This document shows, in pieces, positions 8,527 to 17,687 of a DNA stretch of 64,000 nt. This DNA is from Rhizobium sp. Pop5. Its GTDB lineage: Bacteria; Pseudomonadota; Alphaproteobacteria; Rhizobiales; Rhizobiaceae. The translations under genes and the position numbers were made by a program. Where the stretch lies: the NCBI RefSeq assembly GCF_024721175.1, contig NZ_CP099399.1:806001-870000 (forward strand), written 5' to 3'. Each line of letters starts with the position of its first letter. The first letter of the stretch is position 1. The notes beneath the pieces are model-generated. The model was not told where the DNA came from, made no database searches, and worked only from the letters and a program-made list of their open reading frames with translations.

Positions 8527-9567
8527 CTAGAACTGCGTGATGACGCTGATGCCGGTCCCCTCGGCCTTGTCGAGCGCCATCAGCGCCGGCACGGCCTCCT
8601 CGAGGCTGATGCGCCGTCCGATCAGCTTCTGCGGCGCGATCTTGCCGGCTGAGAGCATCGAGAGCATGGCGTCGTAGCGCCAGGCCTGCATGCCATGGCT
8701 GCCGTAGATCTCGAGTTCGTGGCCGATCACTTGCGCCATTGGAATCTGAGGAGTGGCCTGTTCGCCGAGCATCAATCCCACCTGCACGTGCCGCCCGCGC
8801 CGGCGAAGGTTCTTGATCGAGTTGAAGCAGGTGACGGGATGGCCGAGCGCGTCGATCGAGACATGCGCGCCGCCCTTGGTGATTTCGCGCACAGCTTCCG
8901 CGACGTCTGCGACGCCGGAGGCATTGACCGTCGCCACTGCGCCGCAACTCCGCGCGAAGGCGAGCTTCTCCTCCGAAATGTCGATGCCGATCGCATTGGC
9001 GCCGAGCGCCGTTGCGATCATGATCGCCGACAGGCCGACACCGCCGCAGCCGTGCACGGCGATCCATTCGCCCGGCCTTGTGCGCGCCTGATCGGCGACG
9101 GCGCGAAACGAGGTGGCGAAGCGGCAGCCGAGGCTTGCCGCTGTCGCATCGTCGATCGTATCGGGCAGGTGCACCAGATTGGTGTCGGCATAATCGATCG
9201 CCACATATTCGGCGAAGGAGCCCCAATGGGTAAAGCCCGGCTGGAACTGGTTCGGGCAGACCTGCTGGTTGCCGGAATGGCACGTCTCGCAATGGCCGCA
9301 GCCGGAAACGAAGGGCACGGTCACCCGGTCGCCGACCTTGAAACGCATCACGCCGCGGCCGGTGGCGACGATCCGCCCGGCAAGCTCGTGTCCCGGCACG
9401 TGCGGCAGCCGGATATCGGGGTCGTGCCCCATCCAGCCGTGCCAGTCGCTTCGGCAGAGCCCACTTGCGCCGACCGATATGACGACACCGTCTTCGGTTG
9501 GCGTCGGATCGGGCAGGGTGCGAATCTCGGGAGCCGTTTCAAAGGCTTCGTAGAACATGGCTTTCAT
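8527..9567 (-). CDS. Zinc-dependent alcohol dehydrogenase family protein
   Basis: A 346-residue medium-chain dehydrogenase. The catalytic zinc ligand Cys38 ([10 protein letters not shown]) is followed by the HE pair at 60-61 (PGHELAG) and the structural-zinc cysteines 90, 93, 96 and 104. A Rossmann GCGGVGLSA loop lies near 167. The substrate is unknown; the sequence looks like the group that handles primary or aromatic alcohols with NAD+. The start at 9567 ([10 protein letters not shown]) has AAGGGA upstream; the in-frame ATG at 9642 is 25 codons earlier and adds unrelated sequence. The tetR-like gene converges from the left. Confidence 0.87.
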   Translation of the reverse strand: MKAMFYEAFETAPEIRTLPDPTPTEDGVVISVGASGLCRSDWHGWMGHDPDIRLPHVPGHELAGRIVATGRGVMRFKVGDRVTVPFVSGCGHCETCHSGNQQVCPNQFQPGFTHWGSFAEYVAIDYADTNLVHLPDTIDDATAASLGCRFATSFRAVADQARTRPGEWIAVHGCGGVGLSAIMIATALGANAIGIDISEEKLAFARSCGAVATVNASGVADVAEAVREITKGGAHVSIDALGHPVTCFNSIKNLRRRGRHVQVGLMLGEQATPQIPMAQVIGHELEIYGSHGMQAWRYDAMLSMLSAGKIAPQKLIGRRISLEEAVPALMALDKAEGTGISVITQF

Positions 9568-9815
9568 CGGCGTCTTCCCTTGCTGCCTATCCGAGAGTCC
9601 GCGCATGATGACATGCGGCAGACAGCGGTTCCAATATTTCATTCTATCACTTTTGCTGATGAACCCATCGCTTCACCGCTTGCTGCCGCGCACGAATATT
9701 GCGGCCTGGCCCTGTCCTCCGGCATTTTCTTGCTTCCGCATTTTAGGCCTGGATTTGTCCTTGACCCGGCTTGCCGCCGGGGTTTTTGCTCTTCCGGCTT
9801 CGAAGGGAGGGCAAA

Positions 9816-10703
9816 ATGGCCGTCAACACATCACCGCGCTCAACCACCTGGACCCACGTCGATGGAGAATGGCTTCCGGGCAATCCGCCGCTGATCGGGC
9901 CGACCTCGCATGCCATGTGGCTCGGCTCGTCGGTCTTTGACGGCGCCCGCTGGTTCGATGGCGTAGCACCCGATCTCGACCTCCACTGCCAGCGGATCAA
10001 TCGCTCGGCGCTTGCCATGGGCCTGAAGCCAGTGAAGACTGCCGAGGAGATCGCAGCACTCGCTTGGGAGGGCGTTGAGAAATTCGACGGCGCGACGGCG
10101 ATCTATATCAAGCCGATGTATTGGGGCGAGCATGGTTCGCCCGGCAGCGTCGTCGCCGTCGATGCGGAATCGACCCGCTTTGCGCTCTGCCTGTTCGAGG
10201 CGCCGATGGGCAGCCATGGCGGCACCAGCCTCACCGTCTCGCCCTATCGCCGCCCGTCGCCGGAAACCGCGATGACCGAGGCGAAGACCGGCTCGCTCTA
10301 TCCGAACAGCGGACGGATGATCGCCGAGGCCCGCAGCCGCGGTTTCGACAATGCGCTGGTGCGTGATTTGAACGGCAATGTCGTCGAGACCGCCTCCTCG
10401 AACGTCTTCCTGGTGCGTGACGGTGTGGTGATGACGCCGGCCGCCAACCGCACCTTCCTTGCCGGCATCACCCGCGCCCGCGTCATCGGCTTGCTACGTA
10501 AGGCCGGTTTCGATGTCGCGGAAGCAACGCTTTCCGTCGAGGATTTCATGCAAGCCGATGAGATCTTCACCACCGGCAACTATTCCAAAGTCGTCGGCGT
10601 CACCCGCCTCGACGGCCGCGATTTCCAGGAGGGCCCGGTCACCCGCAAGGCACTGGAGCTCTACATGGATTGGGCCTATGGGCGGAGCGAGAGTGAAGAG
10701 TGA
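9816..10703 (+). CDS. Branched-chain amino acid aminotransferase family (class IV)
   Basis: A 295-residue PLP-dependent fold-type IV aminotransferase. The PLP lysine is Lys157 (EAKTGSLYPNSGRMI), and Glu191 sits in the conserved VVETASSNVFLV, which contacts the pyridine ring. SVFDGARWFDG at about 39-49 is the substrate-side motif. Enzymes of this class convert branched-chain keto acids to Leu, Ile or Val with glutamate, but paralogues act on D-amino acids or aminodeoxychorismate, so the assignment is at family level. GGGAGGGC precedes the chosen ATG; an upstream ATG at 9771 would add 15 residues. Confidence 0.82.
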   Translation: MAVNTSPRSTTWTHVDGEWLPGNPPLIGPTSHAMWLGSSVFDGARWFDGVAPDLDLHCQRINRSALAMGLKPVKTAEEIAALAWEGVEKFDGATAIYIKPMYWGEHGSPGSVVAVDAESTRFALCLFEAPMGSHGGTSLTVSPYRRPSPETAMTEAKTGSLYPNSGRMIAEARSRGFDNALVRDLNGNVVETASSNVFLVRDGVVMTPAANRTFLAGITRARVIGLLRKAGFDVAEATLSVEDFMQADEIFTTGNYSKVVGVTRLDGRDFQEGPVTRKALELYMDWAYGRSESEE

Positions 10704-10805
10704 GGGTGAGGAGCGGTTCGGCGCAGCCGAAGCAATCGGTCCAGTGAATCGATTGCAGCGACGAACGCCCGGAGCGCAAGCGTAGGGCCGGGCGGTCCCC
10801 CTCAC
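10700..10805. repeat. GC-rich palindromic intergenic element between convergent genes
   Basis: The gap between the convergent aminotransferase and LysR stop codons is bounded by GTGAGGG (10700-10706) and its complement CCCTCAC (10799-10805). It also holds an internal hairpin with 7-base arms CGCCCGG/CCGGGCG (10766-10772 and 10788-10794). The terminal arms overlap both stop codons. There is no T-run, so this is more like a repetitive extragenic palindrome than a classical terminator. Only one copy is present in the window, so its repetitive nature is an inference. Confidence 0.4.
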
Positions 10806-11704
10806 GTCATCCACTTCCGATGCTCGGCAAATCGCTCTACCAGCAGATCGATGAACAGCCTCACCTTCGTCGGCAGGTGGCTGCGGTTGGGGTAGACCGC
10901 GTTGATGCTGAACTCCACCGGCCTGTAGTCCGGCATGATCTTCACCAGCCGCCCTTCGGCGATGTCGTCGAACACCACAAAGCTCGGCGCCAGGAACAGG
11001 CCGCGTCCGCTCTGCGTCAGAGCGCGCAGCATTTCGGCATTGTTGGAGACGATATTGCCGGTGATCTTGACACTCTCCTGCCTGCCTTCGCCATCCTCAA
11101 AGCGCCATTCATCGCCGTAGGGGTAATAGGCATATTGCAGGCAGTTGTGATCGGCGATCTCGGCCGGCGCCTTCGGGATGAGATGGCTGTCGCGATAGGC
11201 CGGTGAGCAGACGAGCATATGGCGCCAGGGCGTCAGTTTGCGCACGACGAGCGACGAATCCGGCGGCGGCACGGTGCGGATCACCAGATCATAGCCATCC
11301 TCGATCATGTCGACCATGCGCTCACCGACGCTGAAATCGAGTGAGATCGACGGATAAAGCTCCATATATTCGCCGACGACGGGCAGCAGGAAACGCACGA
11401 GGGCCCCGCTGGCATAGATCTTCAACGTGCCGCGCGGCGTGGTGCTGAGTGCCCCGGCCGTCCTGTCCGCCTCTTCGAGTTCGGCAAGGATCTGCGACGA
11501 GCGTTCATAGTAATATTTGCCGGTTTCGGTGAGGCTGACCTTGCGTGTCGTGCGGTTCAGCAGCCGCACGCCGAGCCGGTCCTCCAGCGATTGCACATGA
11601 TTGCCGACCATGGTGACGGACATGTTGAGCCGGCGCGCAGCGGCGGAAAAACCGCCGCATTCCACCACGCGGCCAAAGACTGTGAGGCTTGTCAGTCGAT
11701 CCAT
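10802..11704 (-). CDS. LysR-family transcriptional regulator
   Basis: A 300-residue LTTR. The winged HTH fills residues 1-60 (MDRLTSLTVFGRVVECGGFS, then RRLNMSVTMVGNHVQSLEDRLGVRLLNRTTRKVSLT), followed by the periplasmic-binding-like effector domain. The pattern resembles the CrgA-type LysR group that often controls a neighbouring redox or efflux gene. It is divergently arranged with the EmrA/EmrB-type genes, 138 bases apart, so it is the obvious candidate regulator of that operon. The effector is unknown. Confidence 0.87.
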   Translation of the reverse strand: MDRLTSLTVFGRVVECGGFSAAARRLNMSVTMVGNHVQSLEDRLGVRLLNRTTRKVSLTETGKYYYERSSQILAELEEADRTAGALSTTPRGTLKIYASGALVRFLLPVVGEYMELYPSISLDFSVGERMVDMIEDGYDLVIRTVPPPDSSLVVRKLTPWRHMLVCSPAYRDSHLIPKAPAEIADHNCLQYAYYPYGDEWRFEDGEGRQESVKITGNIVSNNAEMLRALTQSGRGLFLAPSFVVFDDIAEGRLVKIMPDYRPVEFSINAVYPNRSHLPTKVRLFIDLLVERFAEHRKWMT

Positions 11705-11842
11705 ATTGCCCTCGGATTATCCGCTCAGGGTTGATGATCCTTCCCGATATAAGCAGATTATCAAAATGAATGGCAGGGCGCATTTTCCTATCCATCGAAT
11801 ACGGCCTCGTCGAACCGAGGCGGAGGACGAAGGAAGAGAACG

Positions 11843-13051
11843 ATGGTTGAGTTGCCCCGCAAGGAAGTTTTCGACAATGTCAGGCAGCCGGATGCGGCGC
11901 CCGTCGCCGAAGCCCCTGTTAACGAAGCGCCTATGGTCGAAGCACAGCTCGCGAAAGCACCCAAAAGGACCGGCCGCCGGATCATCAAGCGCACCGTCCT
12001 TGCAGCTGTCCTGCTTGCCGGTGTCGCCTTCGCAGGTGATTTCGGCTACCGTTACTGGACGGTCGGCCGCTTCATCGAATCCACCGATGATGCCTATGTG
12101 AAGGCCGATTACACCACCGTTGCCCCGAAGGTCGCCGGCTATATCAAGGAAGTGCTCGTCAACGACAACGACGCGGTCAAGGCCGGGCAGGTTCTCGCCC
12201 GTATCGATGACCGCGATTTCCAGGCAGCGCTTGCGCAGGCGAGGGCCGATCTGAAGGCGGCAGAGGCCGCCATCGGCAATATCGACGCCCAGATCGCCCT
12301 GCAGCAGTCGGTCATCGCGCAGGCCAAGGCGACGATCGATGCCTCGCAGGCGTCGCTGGACTTTGCTGTCTCCGACGCCGCGCGCTCGGCTCGCCTCATC
12401 ACCAACGGCGCGGGCACACAGTCCCGTGCCGAACAGAGCCAGTCGGCCCGTGACCAGGCAACTGCGGCCGTCGCGCGCGATCGGGCCGCTCTTGTCGCAG
12501 CGGAGAACAAGGTACCGGTTCTTCAGACCCAGCGCGAGCAGACCGTTGCCCAGCGTGACCGCGCTGCCTCCGCTGCTCACCAGGCAGAGCTCAATCTCTC
12601 CTATACCGATATTGTGGCCGCGGTCGACGGCACGGTCGGCGCCCGTTCGATCCGCGTCGGCCAGTACGTCACGTCGGGCACGCAGCTTATGGCTGTCGTG
12701 CCGCTGCATGCGGTCTACGTCGTTGCCAATTTCAAGGAAACGCAGCTGACCTACGTCCGCCCCGGTCAGCCGGTAGAGATCAAGGTCGACAGTTTTCCTG
12801 ACAAGGCGATCAAGGGCCATGTCGACAGTGTCTCGCCGGCAAGTGGCCTGGAATTCTCGCTGCTTCCGCCAGATAATGCCACCGGCAACTTCACCAAGAT
12901 CGTCCAGCGCATTCCGGTCAAGATCGTCATCGATGACGAGGTTCTGAGCGGCCTCCTGCGCTCGGGCATGTCGGTCGAGCCCAAGATCGATACCAAGGCT
13001 GTTCAGGCCTCCAGGACAGCCGAAGAGGGATTATCCAGCCACGCTGGATGA
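11843..13051 (+). CDS. EmrA-like membrane fusion protein (HlyD family)
   Basis: A 402-residue periplasmic adaptor for an efflux pump. A proline/alanine/glutamate-rich cytoplasmic tail (1-45) precedes one membrane span (about 50-70). Next come the biotinyl-lipoyl half-motif (STDDAYVKADYTTVAPKVAG), a long alanine/glutamine-rich coiled-coil hairpin (about 125-255) and the second lipoyl half (YTDIVAAVDGTVGARSIRVG). It should bridge the inner-membrane EmrB-like pump encoded next to an outer-membrane TolC-type channel, which is not encoded in this window. It is the first gene of the operon divergent from the LysR gene. Confidence 0.87.
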   Translation: MVELPRKEVFDNVRQPDAAPVAEAPVNEAPMVEAQLAKAPKRTGRRIIKRTVLAAVLLAGVAFAGDFGYRYWTVGRFIESTDDAYVKADYTTVAPKVAGYIKEVLVNDNDAVKAGQVLARIDDRDFQAALAQARADLKAAEAAIGNIDAQIALQQSVIAQAKATIDASQASLDFAVSDAARSARLITNGAGTQSRAEQSQSARDQATAAVARDRAALVAAENKVPVLQTQREQTVAQRDRAASAAHQAELNLSYTDIVAAVDGTVGARSIRVGQYVTSGTQLMAVVPLHAVYVVANFKETQLTYVRPGQPVEIKVDSFPDKAIKGHVDSVSPASGLEFSLLPPDNATGNFTKIVQRIPVKIVIDDEVLSGLLRSGMSVEPKIDTKAVQASRTAEEGLSSHAG

Positions 13052-13088
13052 TCCTGCCCCTCTTTCCCGAACGATCCCCCGATCGTTC
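13033..13088 (+). other. Two hairpins between the emrA-like and emrB-like genes
   Basis: Hairpin 1 (13033-13049) has 7-base arms ATCCAGC/GCTGGAT with a CAC loop and overlaps the stop codon of the adaptor gene. Hairpin 2 (13069-13088) has perfect 8-base arms GAACGATC/GATCGTTC around CCCC. Neither is followed by a T-run, so they are more likely mRNA-stability or processing structures, setting the ratio of adaptor to pump, than a full terminator. Confidence 0.5.
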
Positions 13089-13143
13089 CAGCGCCCGAAC
13101 CCCGTCATGAGAAAGTTTCCGCAGAGCCGGAAGGAGATAGGTC

Positions 13144-14763
13144 ATGGCCACTCTTCAGATCGCCGCAAACAGCAATTCGCCCTCGCGCGCTGCGGCAGCA
13201 GCGCCTGCCAAGCCTGCCGCCATCAGCCCGCTGCGCATGTGGTCGGCCGTCGTCGGCTCCACGCTCGGCGCCTTCATGGCCGTCCTCAACATCCAGATCG
13301 TCAATGCCTCGCTGGCCGATATCCAGGGCGCGATCGGGGCCGGCACGGATGACGGCGGATGGATCTCGACCTCCTATCTGATCGCTGAGATCGTCGTCAT
13401 TCCCTTGAGCGGCTGGCTGGCGCGTGTCTTCTCGGTCCGCACCTACCTGCTGGCCAATGCCATCCTCTTCCTGATCTTCTCCGTCGCCTGCGCTTTTGCG
13501 GCGAACCTCCAGCAGATGATCATTCTGCGCGCCATTCAGGGCTTTTCCGGCGGCGTGCTGATCCCGATGGCCTTCACCATCATCATCACGCTTCTGCCCA
13601 AACCCAAGCAGCCGATCGGCCTTGCTCTCTTTGCCCTTTCGGCCACCTTCGCCCCGGCCATCGGCCCGACGATCGGCGGCTATCTCACCGAGAATTGGGG
13701 CTGGGAATATATCTTCTACGTCAACCTCGTGCCCGGCGCATTGATGGTCGGCATGCTCTGGGCCTCGCTCGACCGTGCGCCGATGAACCTGAAACTGCTC
13801 GCCAAGGGCGACTGGCCTGGCATCATCACCATGGCGATCGGCCTGGCAGCTCTGCAGACCGTGCTGGAAGAGGGCAACAAGGAAGACTGGTTCGGGTCCG
13901 ACTTCATCGTCCGGTTGTCCGTCATCGCCGCCGTTTCGCTGACGCTGTTTCTGATCATCGAGCTGAAGACGGCCCATCCGCTTCTGAACCTGCGGCTGCT
14001 GGTGCGGCGCAATTTCGGCTTCGGTATCGTCGCGAATTTCCTGCTCGGCATTGCGCTCTACGGCTCGGTCTTCGTGCTGCCGATCTATCTCACCCGCATC
14101 CAGGGCTATAATTCCGAGCAGATCGGCATGGTTCTCGCATGGACCGGCATCCCGCAACTGCTGCTGATCCCGCTGGTGCCTCGCCTGATGAAGCGTTTCG
14201 ACGTGCGCCTGCTGATCATCGCCGGCTTTGCGCTTTTCGCCGCGTCGAACTTCATGAACGTGCACATGACCGGCGACTATGCGAGCGACCAGCTCTTCTG
14301 GCCGAACATCGTGCGTGCCATCGGTCAGGCACTCGTCTTCACGCCCCTGTCTGCGATCGCCACGGCAGGCATCGAGCAGGAGAATGCCGGTTCGGCGTCC
14401 GCCCTTTTCAACATGATGCGCAATCTTGGAGGCGCGGTCGGCATCGCTTCGCTGCAGACCTTCCTGTCGAAGCGCGAGCAGTTCCATTCGAACATTCTGA
14501 CGAAGTCCGTCTCCGTCTTCGAGGAGGCCACCCGCGATCGCATCGCCAGGCTGACGGCCTACTTCATGAGCCACGGCGTCAGCGACCAGGCGCTCGCCAG
14601 CCACAAGGCTGTCGTCGCCATCGCGCTGAAAGTCCGTAAGCAGGCCAATATCATGGCCTTCAGCGATACGTTCTTTTTGCTGGGCGTCGCCCTCATCATC
14701 GCCCTGATGGCAACCCTGCTTCTGAAGAAACCTGGGCAACTTTCCGGCGGTGGCGCTCACTAG
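13144..14763 (+). CDS. EmrB/QacA-type MFS multidrug transporter (DHA2, 14 helices)
   Basis: A 539-residue inner-membrane proton-drug antiporter of the 14-span DHA2 family. Visible motifs include LNIQIVNASLADIQGAIGAG in helix 1 (motif D1), WLARVFSVRTYLL in place of motif A, and GFSGGVLIPMAFTI with ATFAPAIGPTIGGYL (motif C, antiporter). AAGGAGA lies a few bases before the ATG. It is 92 bases downstream of its adaptor and 29 bases upstream of the nucleotide cyclase. Substrates are not predictable from sequence. Confidence 0.88.
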   Translation: MATLQIAANSNSPSRAAAAAPAKPAAISPLRMWSAVVGSTLGAFMAVLNIQIVNASLADIQGAIGAGTDDGGWISTSYLIAEIVVIPLSGWLARVFSVRTYLLANAILFLIFSVACAFAANLQQMIILRAIQGFSGGVLIPMAFTIIITLLPKPKQPIGLALFALSATFAPAIGPTIGGYLTENWGWEYIFYVNLVPGALMVGMLWASLDRAPMNLKLLAKGDWPGIITMAIGLAALQTVLEEGNKEDWFGSDFIVRLSVIAAVSLTLFLIIELKTAHPLLNLRLLVRRNFGFGIVANFLLGIALYGSVFVLPIYLTRIQGYNSEQIGMVLAWTGIPQLLLIPLVPRLMKRFDVRLLIIAGFALFAASNFMNVHMTGDYASDQLFWPNIVRAIGQALVFTPLSAIATAGIEQENAGSASALFNMMRNLGGAVGIASLQTFLSKREQFHSNILTKSVSVFEEATRDRIARLTAYFMSHGVSDQALASHKAVVAIALKVRKQANIMAFSDTFFLLGVALIIALMATLLLKKPGQLSGGGAH

Positions 14764-14792
14764 CACGCCGTCTCCCTCAAGGAGGAGAAGCC

Positions 14793-15989
14793 ATGATATC
14801 AGCGATCTATGCTCCCGATGCCGAAAGGCAGATCAAGACCAGTGCCGCGAGCACCGGCGCGTTGCTCTCCATCATCGAATGGCTTTCCGGCGACGAATGC
14901 CATTCGCTCGACGAAGCCGGCCTCGTCTCTGGCCTCGGCCGCAAGCTTCAGGCGCTGGGCCTCCCGGTCGACCGGCTCACCCTGCATCTGATGACACTGC
15001 ATCCCGAGTTTATCGGCCGCACGATCGCCTGGGCGCCGGGCGAGCCCGTCGAGATCCACGATCGTGAACATGGCGCGCGGCTCGCCATCGCCAATACGCC
15101 GCTGCGCAAGGTCATGGAAAGCCGCGAACAACTGGTCGTCGGCCCTGGCGAAAGCATGCACGGCCGCTGGCAGCATATCGATGTCTTCGCCGATCGGGGC
15201 CTTATGCAGCTTATCATGGCGCCGCTCTGCAATATCGACGGTCCCGTCGGCGTCGCCGTCTTCGGCACCAGGCGGCCGGCAGGCTTCACCGCCTCGGAGC
15301 GCCAGGTGATCGAACGCATCCTGCCGGCGCTGCGCAACACCAGCGAACTGCGCACTTTGCGCCAGGCCGAGCTCAGCCTGCTCGACATCTATATTGGTCC
15401 GCTGACGGCAAGCCGCATCCTGGCCGGTCGCATCCGCCGGGGCGAAATCGAATCGATGGAGGCAGCGCTACTGCTTTGCGATCTGCGCGGCTTTACCGAA
15501 CTGTCGAACCGGCTGCCCGGCAGCACCGTGCTTGGGCTGCTGAACGCCTATTTCGACAGGATCGTACCGGCCATCACCCGCGAAGGCGGTGAGGTGCTGA
15601 AATTCATGGGCGACGCCGTGCTCGCCTTCTTCCCGGGCTATGATGCGGACCACTCCTGCGGCGCCGCTCTTGCATCCGCCCGCGCCATCCTCGATGAGAT
15701 CGACCGGTTCCAATATGACGGCATCGGGGTGAAGGCCGGCATCGCCCTACATTATGGCGAGGTCAGCTACGGCAATGTCGGTTCCGGCCGCCGGCTCGAC
15801 TTCACCTTGATCGGCGGCGACGTCAATCTGGTCAGTCGCATCCAGAGCGCTTGCAGCGAGTTGGGCGAGGCCTTGCTGATGTCGAAGCCGTTCCGCGAGG
15901 AGGCCGGGGCAGGGGACGTCATATCGGTCGGCCCGCACGCCCTGAAAGGTTTTACGGATCCGGTGGAGCTCTTCACGATCGTGCGGTAG
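14793..15989 (+). CDS. Class III adenylate/guanylate cyclase with N-terminal sensory region
   Basis: A 398-residue soluble nucleotide cyclase. Residues 1-185 form a GAF-like region without membrane spans. The catalytic domain (about 222-395) retains both metal aspartates, Asp230 (LLCDLRGFT) and Asp274 (LKFMGDAVLAFF), the purine-selecting Lys270, and the transition-state pair in DVNLVSRI. It therefore looks active, most likely making cAMP. Its ATG is 29 bases after the emrB-like stop, behind AAGGAGG, so it is probably co-transcribed with the efflux pump. This is an uncommon partnership; rhizobia carry many such cyclases, mostly of unknown role. Confidence 0.86.
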   Translation: MISAIYAPDAERQIKTSAASTGALLSIIEWLSGDECHSLDEAGLVSGLGRKLQALGLPVDRLTLHLMTLHPEFIGRTIAWAPGEPVEIHDREHGARLAIANTPLRKVMESREQLVVGPGESMHGRWQHIDVFADRGLMQLIMAPLCNIDGPVGVAVFGTRRPAGFTASERQVIERILPALRNTSELRTLRQAELSLLDIYIGPLTASRILAGRIRRGEIESMEAALLLCDLRGFTELSNRLPGSTVLGLLNAYFDRIVPAITREGGEVLKFMGDAVLAFFPGYDADHSCGAALASARAILDEIDRFQYDGIGVKAGIALHYGEVSYGNVGSGRRLDFTLIGGDVNLVSRIQSACSELGEALLMSKPFREEAGAGDVISVGPHALKGFTDPVELFTIVR

Positions 15990-16101
15990 GGAGGTGGTGC
16001 CGCGCCCTGATCAAGTGCAGGGCCACTGTTCGAAACGGCCTTGCCTTCCGCTATGCTCTCACCGCGGTACCCGAAAATTCACAGCGGCGAGGAAGATGCC
16101 A

Positions 16102-16935
16102 ATGACGATACTGTCCGACGAACAAGGCGAGATCATCCGTGAACTGGGCGTTGCCGTCGAGATCGATCCCGAACACGAGATCGAACGCCGCACCGCCTTC
16201 CTCAAGGATTATCTCGTCGCCTCGGGGATGCGCGGTTACGTGCTCGGCATCAGCGGCGGCGTCGATTCGCTGACCGCGGCCCTGCTTGCCCAGAAGGCCG
16301 TGCGCGAACTGCGTGATAACGGCCATGCCGCCGAATTCATCGCCATGCGCCTTCCCTATGGTGTTCAGGCGGATGAGGCTGATGCGAACCGGGCGCTGGA
16401 AACGATCGGCGCCGACCGCTCGATGGTGGTCAATATCAAGACGGCGGCGGATGCGATGCTTGCCGCCGCCCAGACCGGCGGTCTTGCCTTTGCCGATGCC
16501 GGGCGCCGGGATTTCATCCTCGGCAACATCAAGGCCCGCCAGCGCATGATCGCCCAGTTTGCGCTTGCAGGCGCGCTCGGCAGCCTCGTCATCGGCACCG
16601 ATCATGCGGCCGAGGCGGTGATGGGTTTCTTCACCAAGTTCGGCGATGGCGCAGCCGATATCCTGCCGCTCGCCGGCCTCAACAAGCGCCGCGTCCGGCT
16701 GCTGGCAAAAAGGCTTGGCGCGCCTGAAGAGCTGGTCTTCAAGGTGCCGACCGCCGATCTCGAGGATCAGCGCCCTCTGCGTCCCGACGAGGAGGCCTAC
16801 GGCGTGACCTATGACGAGATCGACGATTTCCTCGAAGGCAAGCCGGTCGGCGAGATCTCCCGCCGCCGGATATTGGCAGCCTATCGGGCGACCGCGCACA
16901 AACGCGCCCTGCCGGTGGCCGTCAGCGCGCTCTGA
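16102..16935 (+). CDS. nadE: NAD(+) synthase, short form without glutaminase domain
   Basis: A 277-residue ATP-pyrophosphatase-fold enzyme that amidates nicotinic acid adenine dinucleotide to NAD+. The P-loop SGGVDS is at residues 51-56. DHAAEAVMGFFTKFGDGAADILPL and the downstream KVPTADLEDQRPLRPDE are family signatures. There is no N-terminal glutaminase, so it should use free ammonia like the E. coli enzyme. The AGGAAG ribosome-binding site abuts the ATG at 16096 but stands correctly for the ATG at 16102, which I chose. It is on the same strand as the cyclase but separated from it by 112 bases. Confidence 0.88.
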   Translation: MTILSDEQGEIIRELGVAVEIDPEHEIERRTAFLKDYLVASGMRGYVLGISGGVDSLTAALLAQKAVRELRDNGHAAEFIAMRLPYGVQADEADANRALETIGADRSMVVNIKTAADAMLAAAQTGGLAFADAGRRDFILGNIKARQRMIAQFALAGALGSLVIGTDHAAEAVMGFFTKFGDGAADILPLAGLNKRRVRLLAKRLGAPEELVFKVPTADLEDQRPLRPDEEAYGVTYDEIDDFLEGKPVGEISRRRILAAYRATAHKRALPVAVSAL

Positions 16936-16947
16936 CGATCGTCGGTG

Positions 16948-17631
16948 TTACGGTCGCACCGGTTCGCCCGTCCGTCCGGCCGAGGCGAGATAGGCCTGCG
17001 GGGCGAAATAGACGCCATCGGCATCGAAGGCCTGGAGGTCTTCCGCCTGCAATGCCTCGCGCACCTTCGGACGTGCCGCCACGCGGGCCATGAAGCCGTG
17101 GAGCGCCGGCCATTGTTTGAGATCGATGTCGGTCCAGGGCGACCAATTCAGGCAGACGAAGAGGTAGGCGTCCGCCACCGTGAAGGCATCGCCGGTGAGA
17201 TAGGGTCCGGCCAGACGACCGTTCAGCCACGCGAGCCGTTTCGATATCAGCGTGCGTATCTCCTCGTGCACGGCGGCATAGATCGGGTTGAAGAGCAGCA
17301 CCATCGGCTTGTGCAGTTCGGCGGTGATGAAATTGAGATAGGATTGGATCTCGTTGCGGCGCAGATCGCCGACCGCAGGCAGCATGGCTCCCCCATGAGG
17401 AACGCTGTCGGCGAGGAACTGCACGATTGCCGGCCCCTCGGTCAGTACCTTGCCGTCGTCGAGCATCAGCGCCGGGACATAGCCGTTGCCGTTGATGGCG
17501 AGGTAATCCTCGCCTTTGCTCGTCCTGTGGGTTTGCCGGTCGACCTGGATGAGCTCGATATCAAGCCCGAGTTCCCGGCAGATGATGTGCGGCGAAAGCG
17601 AGCAGGCCGCAGCGTGCATATAGAGTTTCAT
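16948..17631 (-). CDS. Glutathione S-transferase family protein
   Basis: A 227-residue cytosolic GST. The N-terminal thioredoxin-like domain begins MKLYMHAAACSLSPHIICRE (catalytic Ser/Cys region at 9-12, as in beta-class GSTs) and has LTEGPAIVQFLAD at the glutathione site. The C-terminal all-helical domain ends PKVREALQAEDLQAFDADG. The start at 17631 matches the family; an upstream in-frame ATG at 17802 overlaps the divergent tetR gene. The gene sits opposite that TetR regulator, with a long inverted repeat between, so it is presumably its target. Confidence 0.85.
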   Translation of the reverse strand: MKLYMHAAACSLSPHIICRELGLDIELIQVDRQTHRTSKGEDYLAINGNGYVPALMLDDGKVLTEGPAIVQFLADSVPHGGAMLPAVGDLRRNEIQSYLNFITAELHKPMVLLFNPIYAAVHEEIRTLISKRLAWLNGRLAGPYLTGDAFTVADAYLFVCLNWSPWTDIDLKQWPALHGFMARVAARPKVREALQAEDLQAFDADGVYFAPQAYLASAGRTGEPVRP

Positions 17632-17687
17632 CGTGGATTCCCCTGTCTGGTAAGGCGGTCGATGTCGATCGCAATAGCGTTTGAACA

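Noticed and set aside
13105..14766. A 550-codon minus-strand frame opposite the EmrB-like gene
   Set aside because: The translation is a low-complexity Gln/Arg/Asp-rich shadow with no homology pattern; the plus strand is the transporter.
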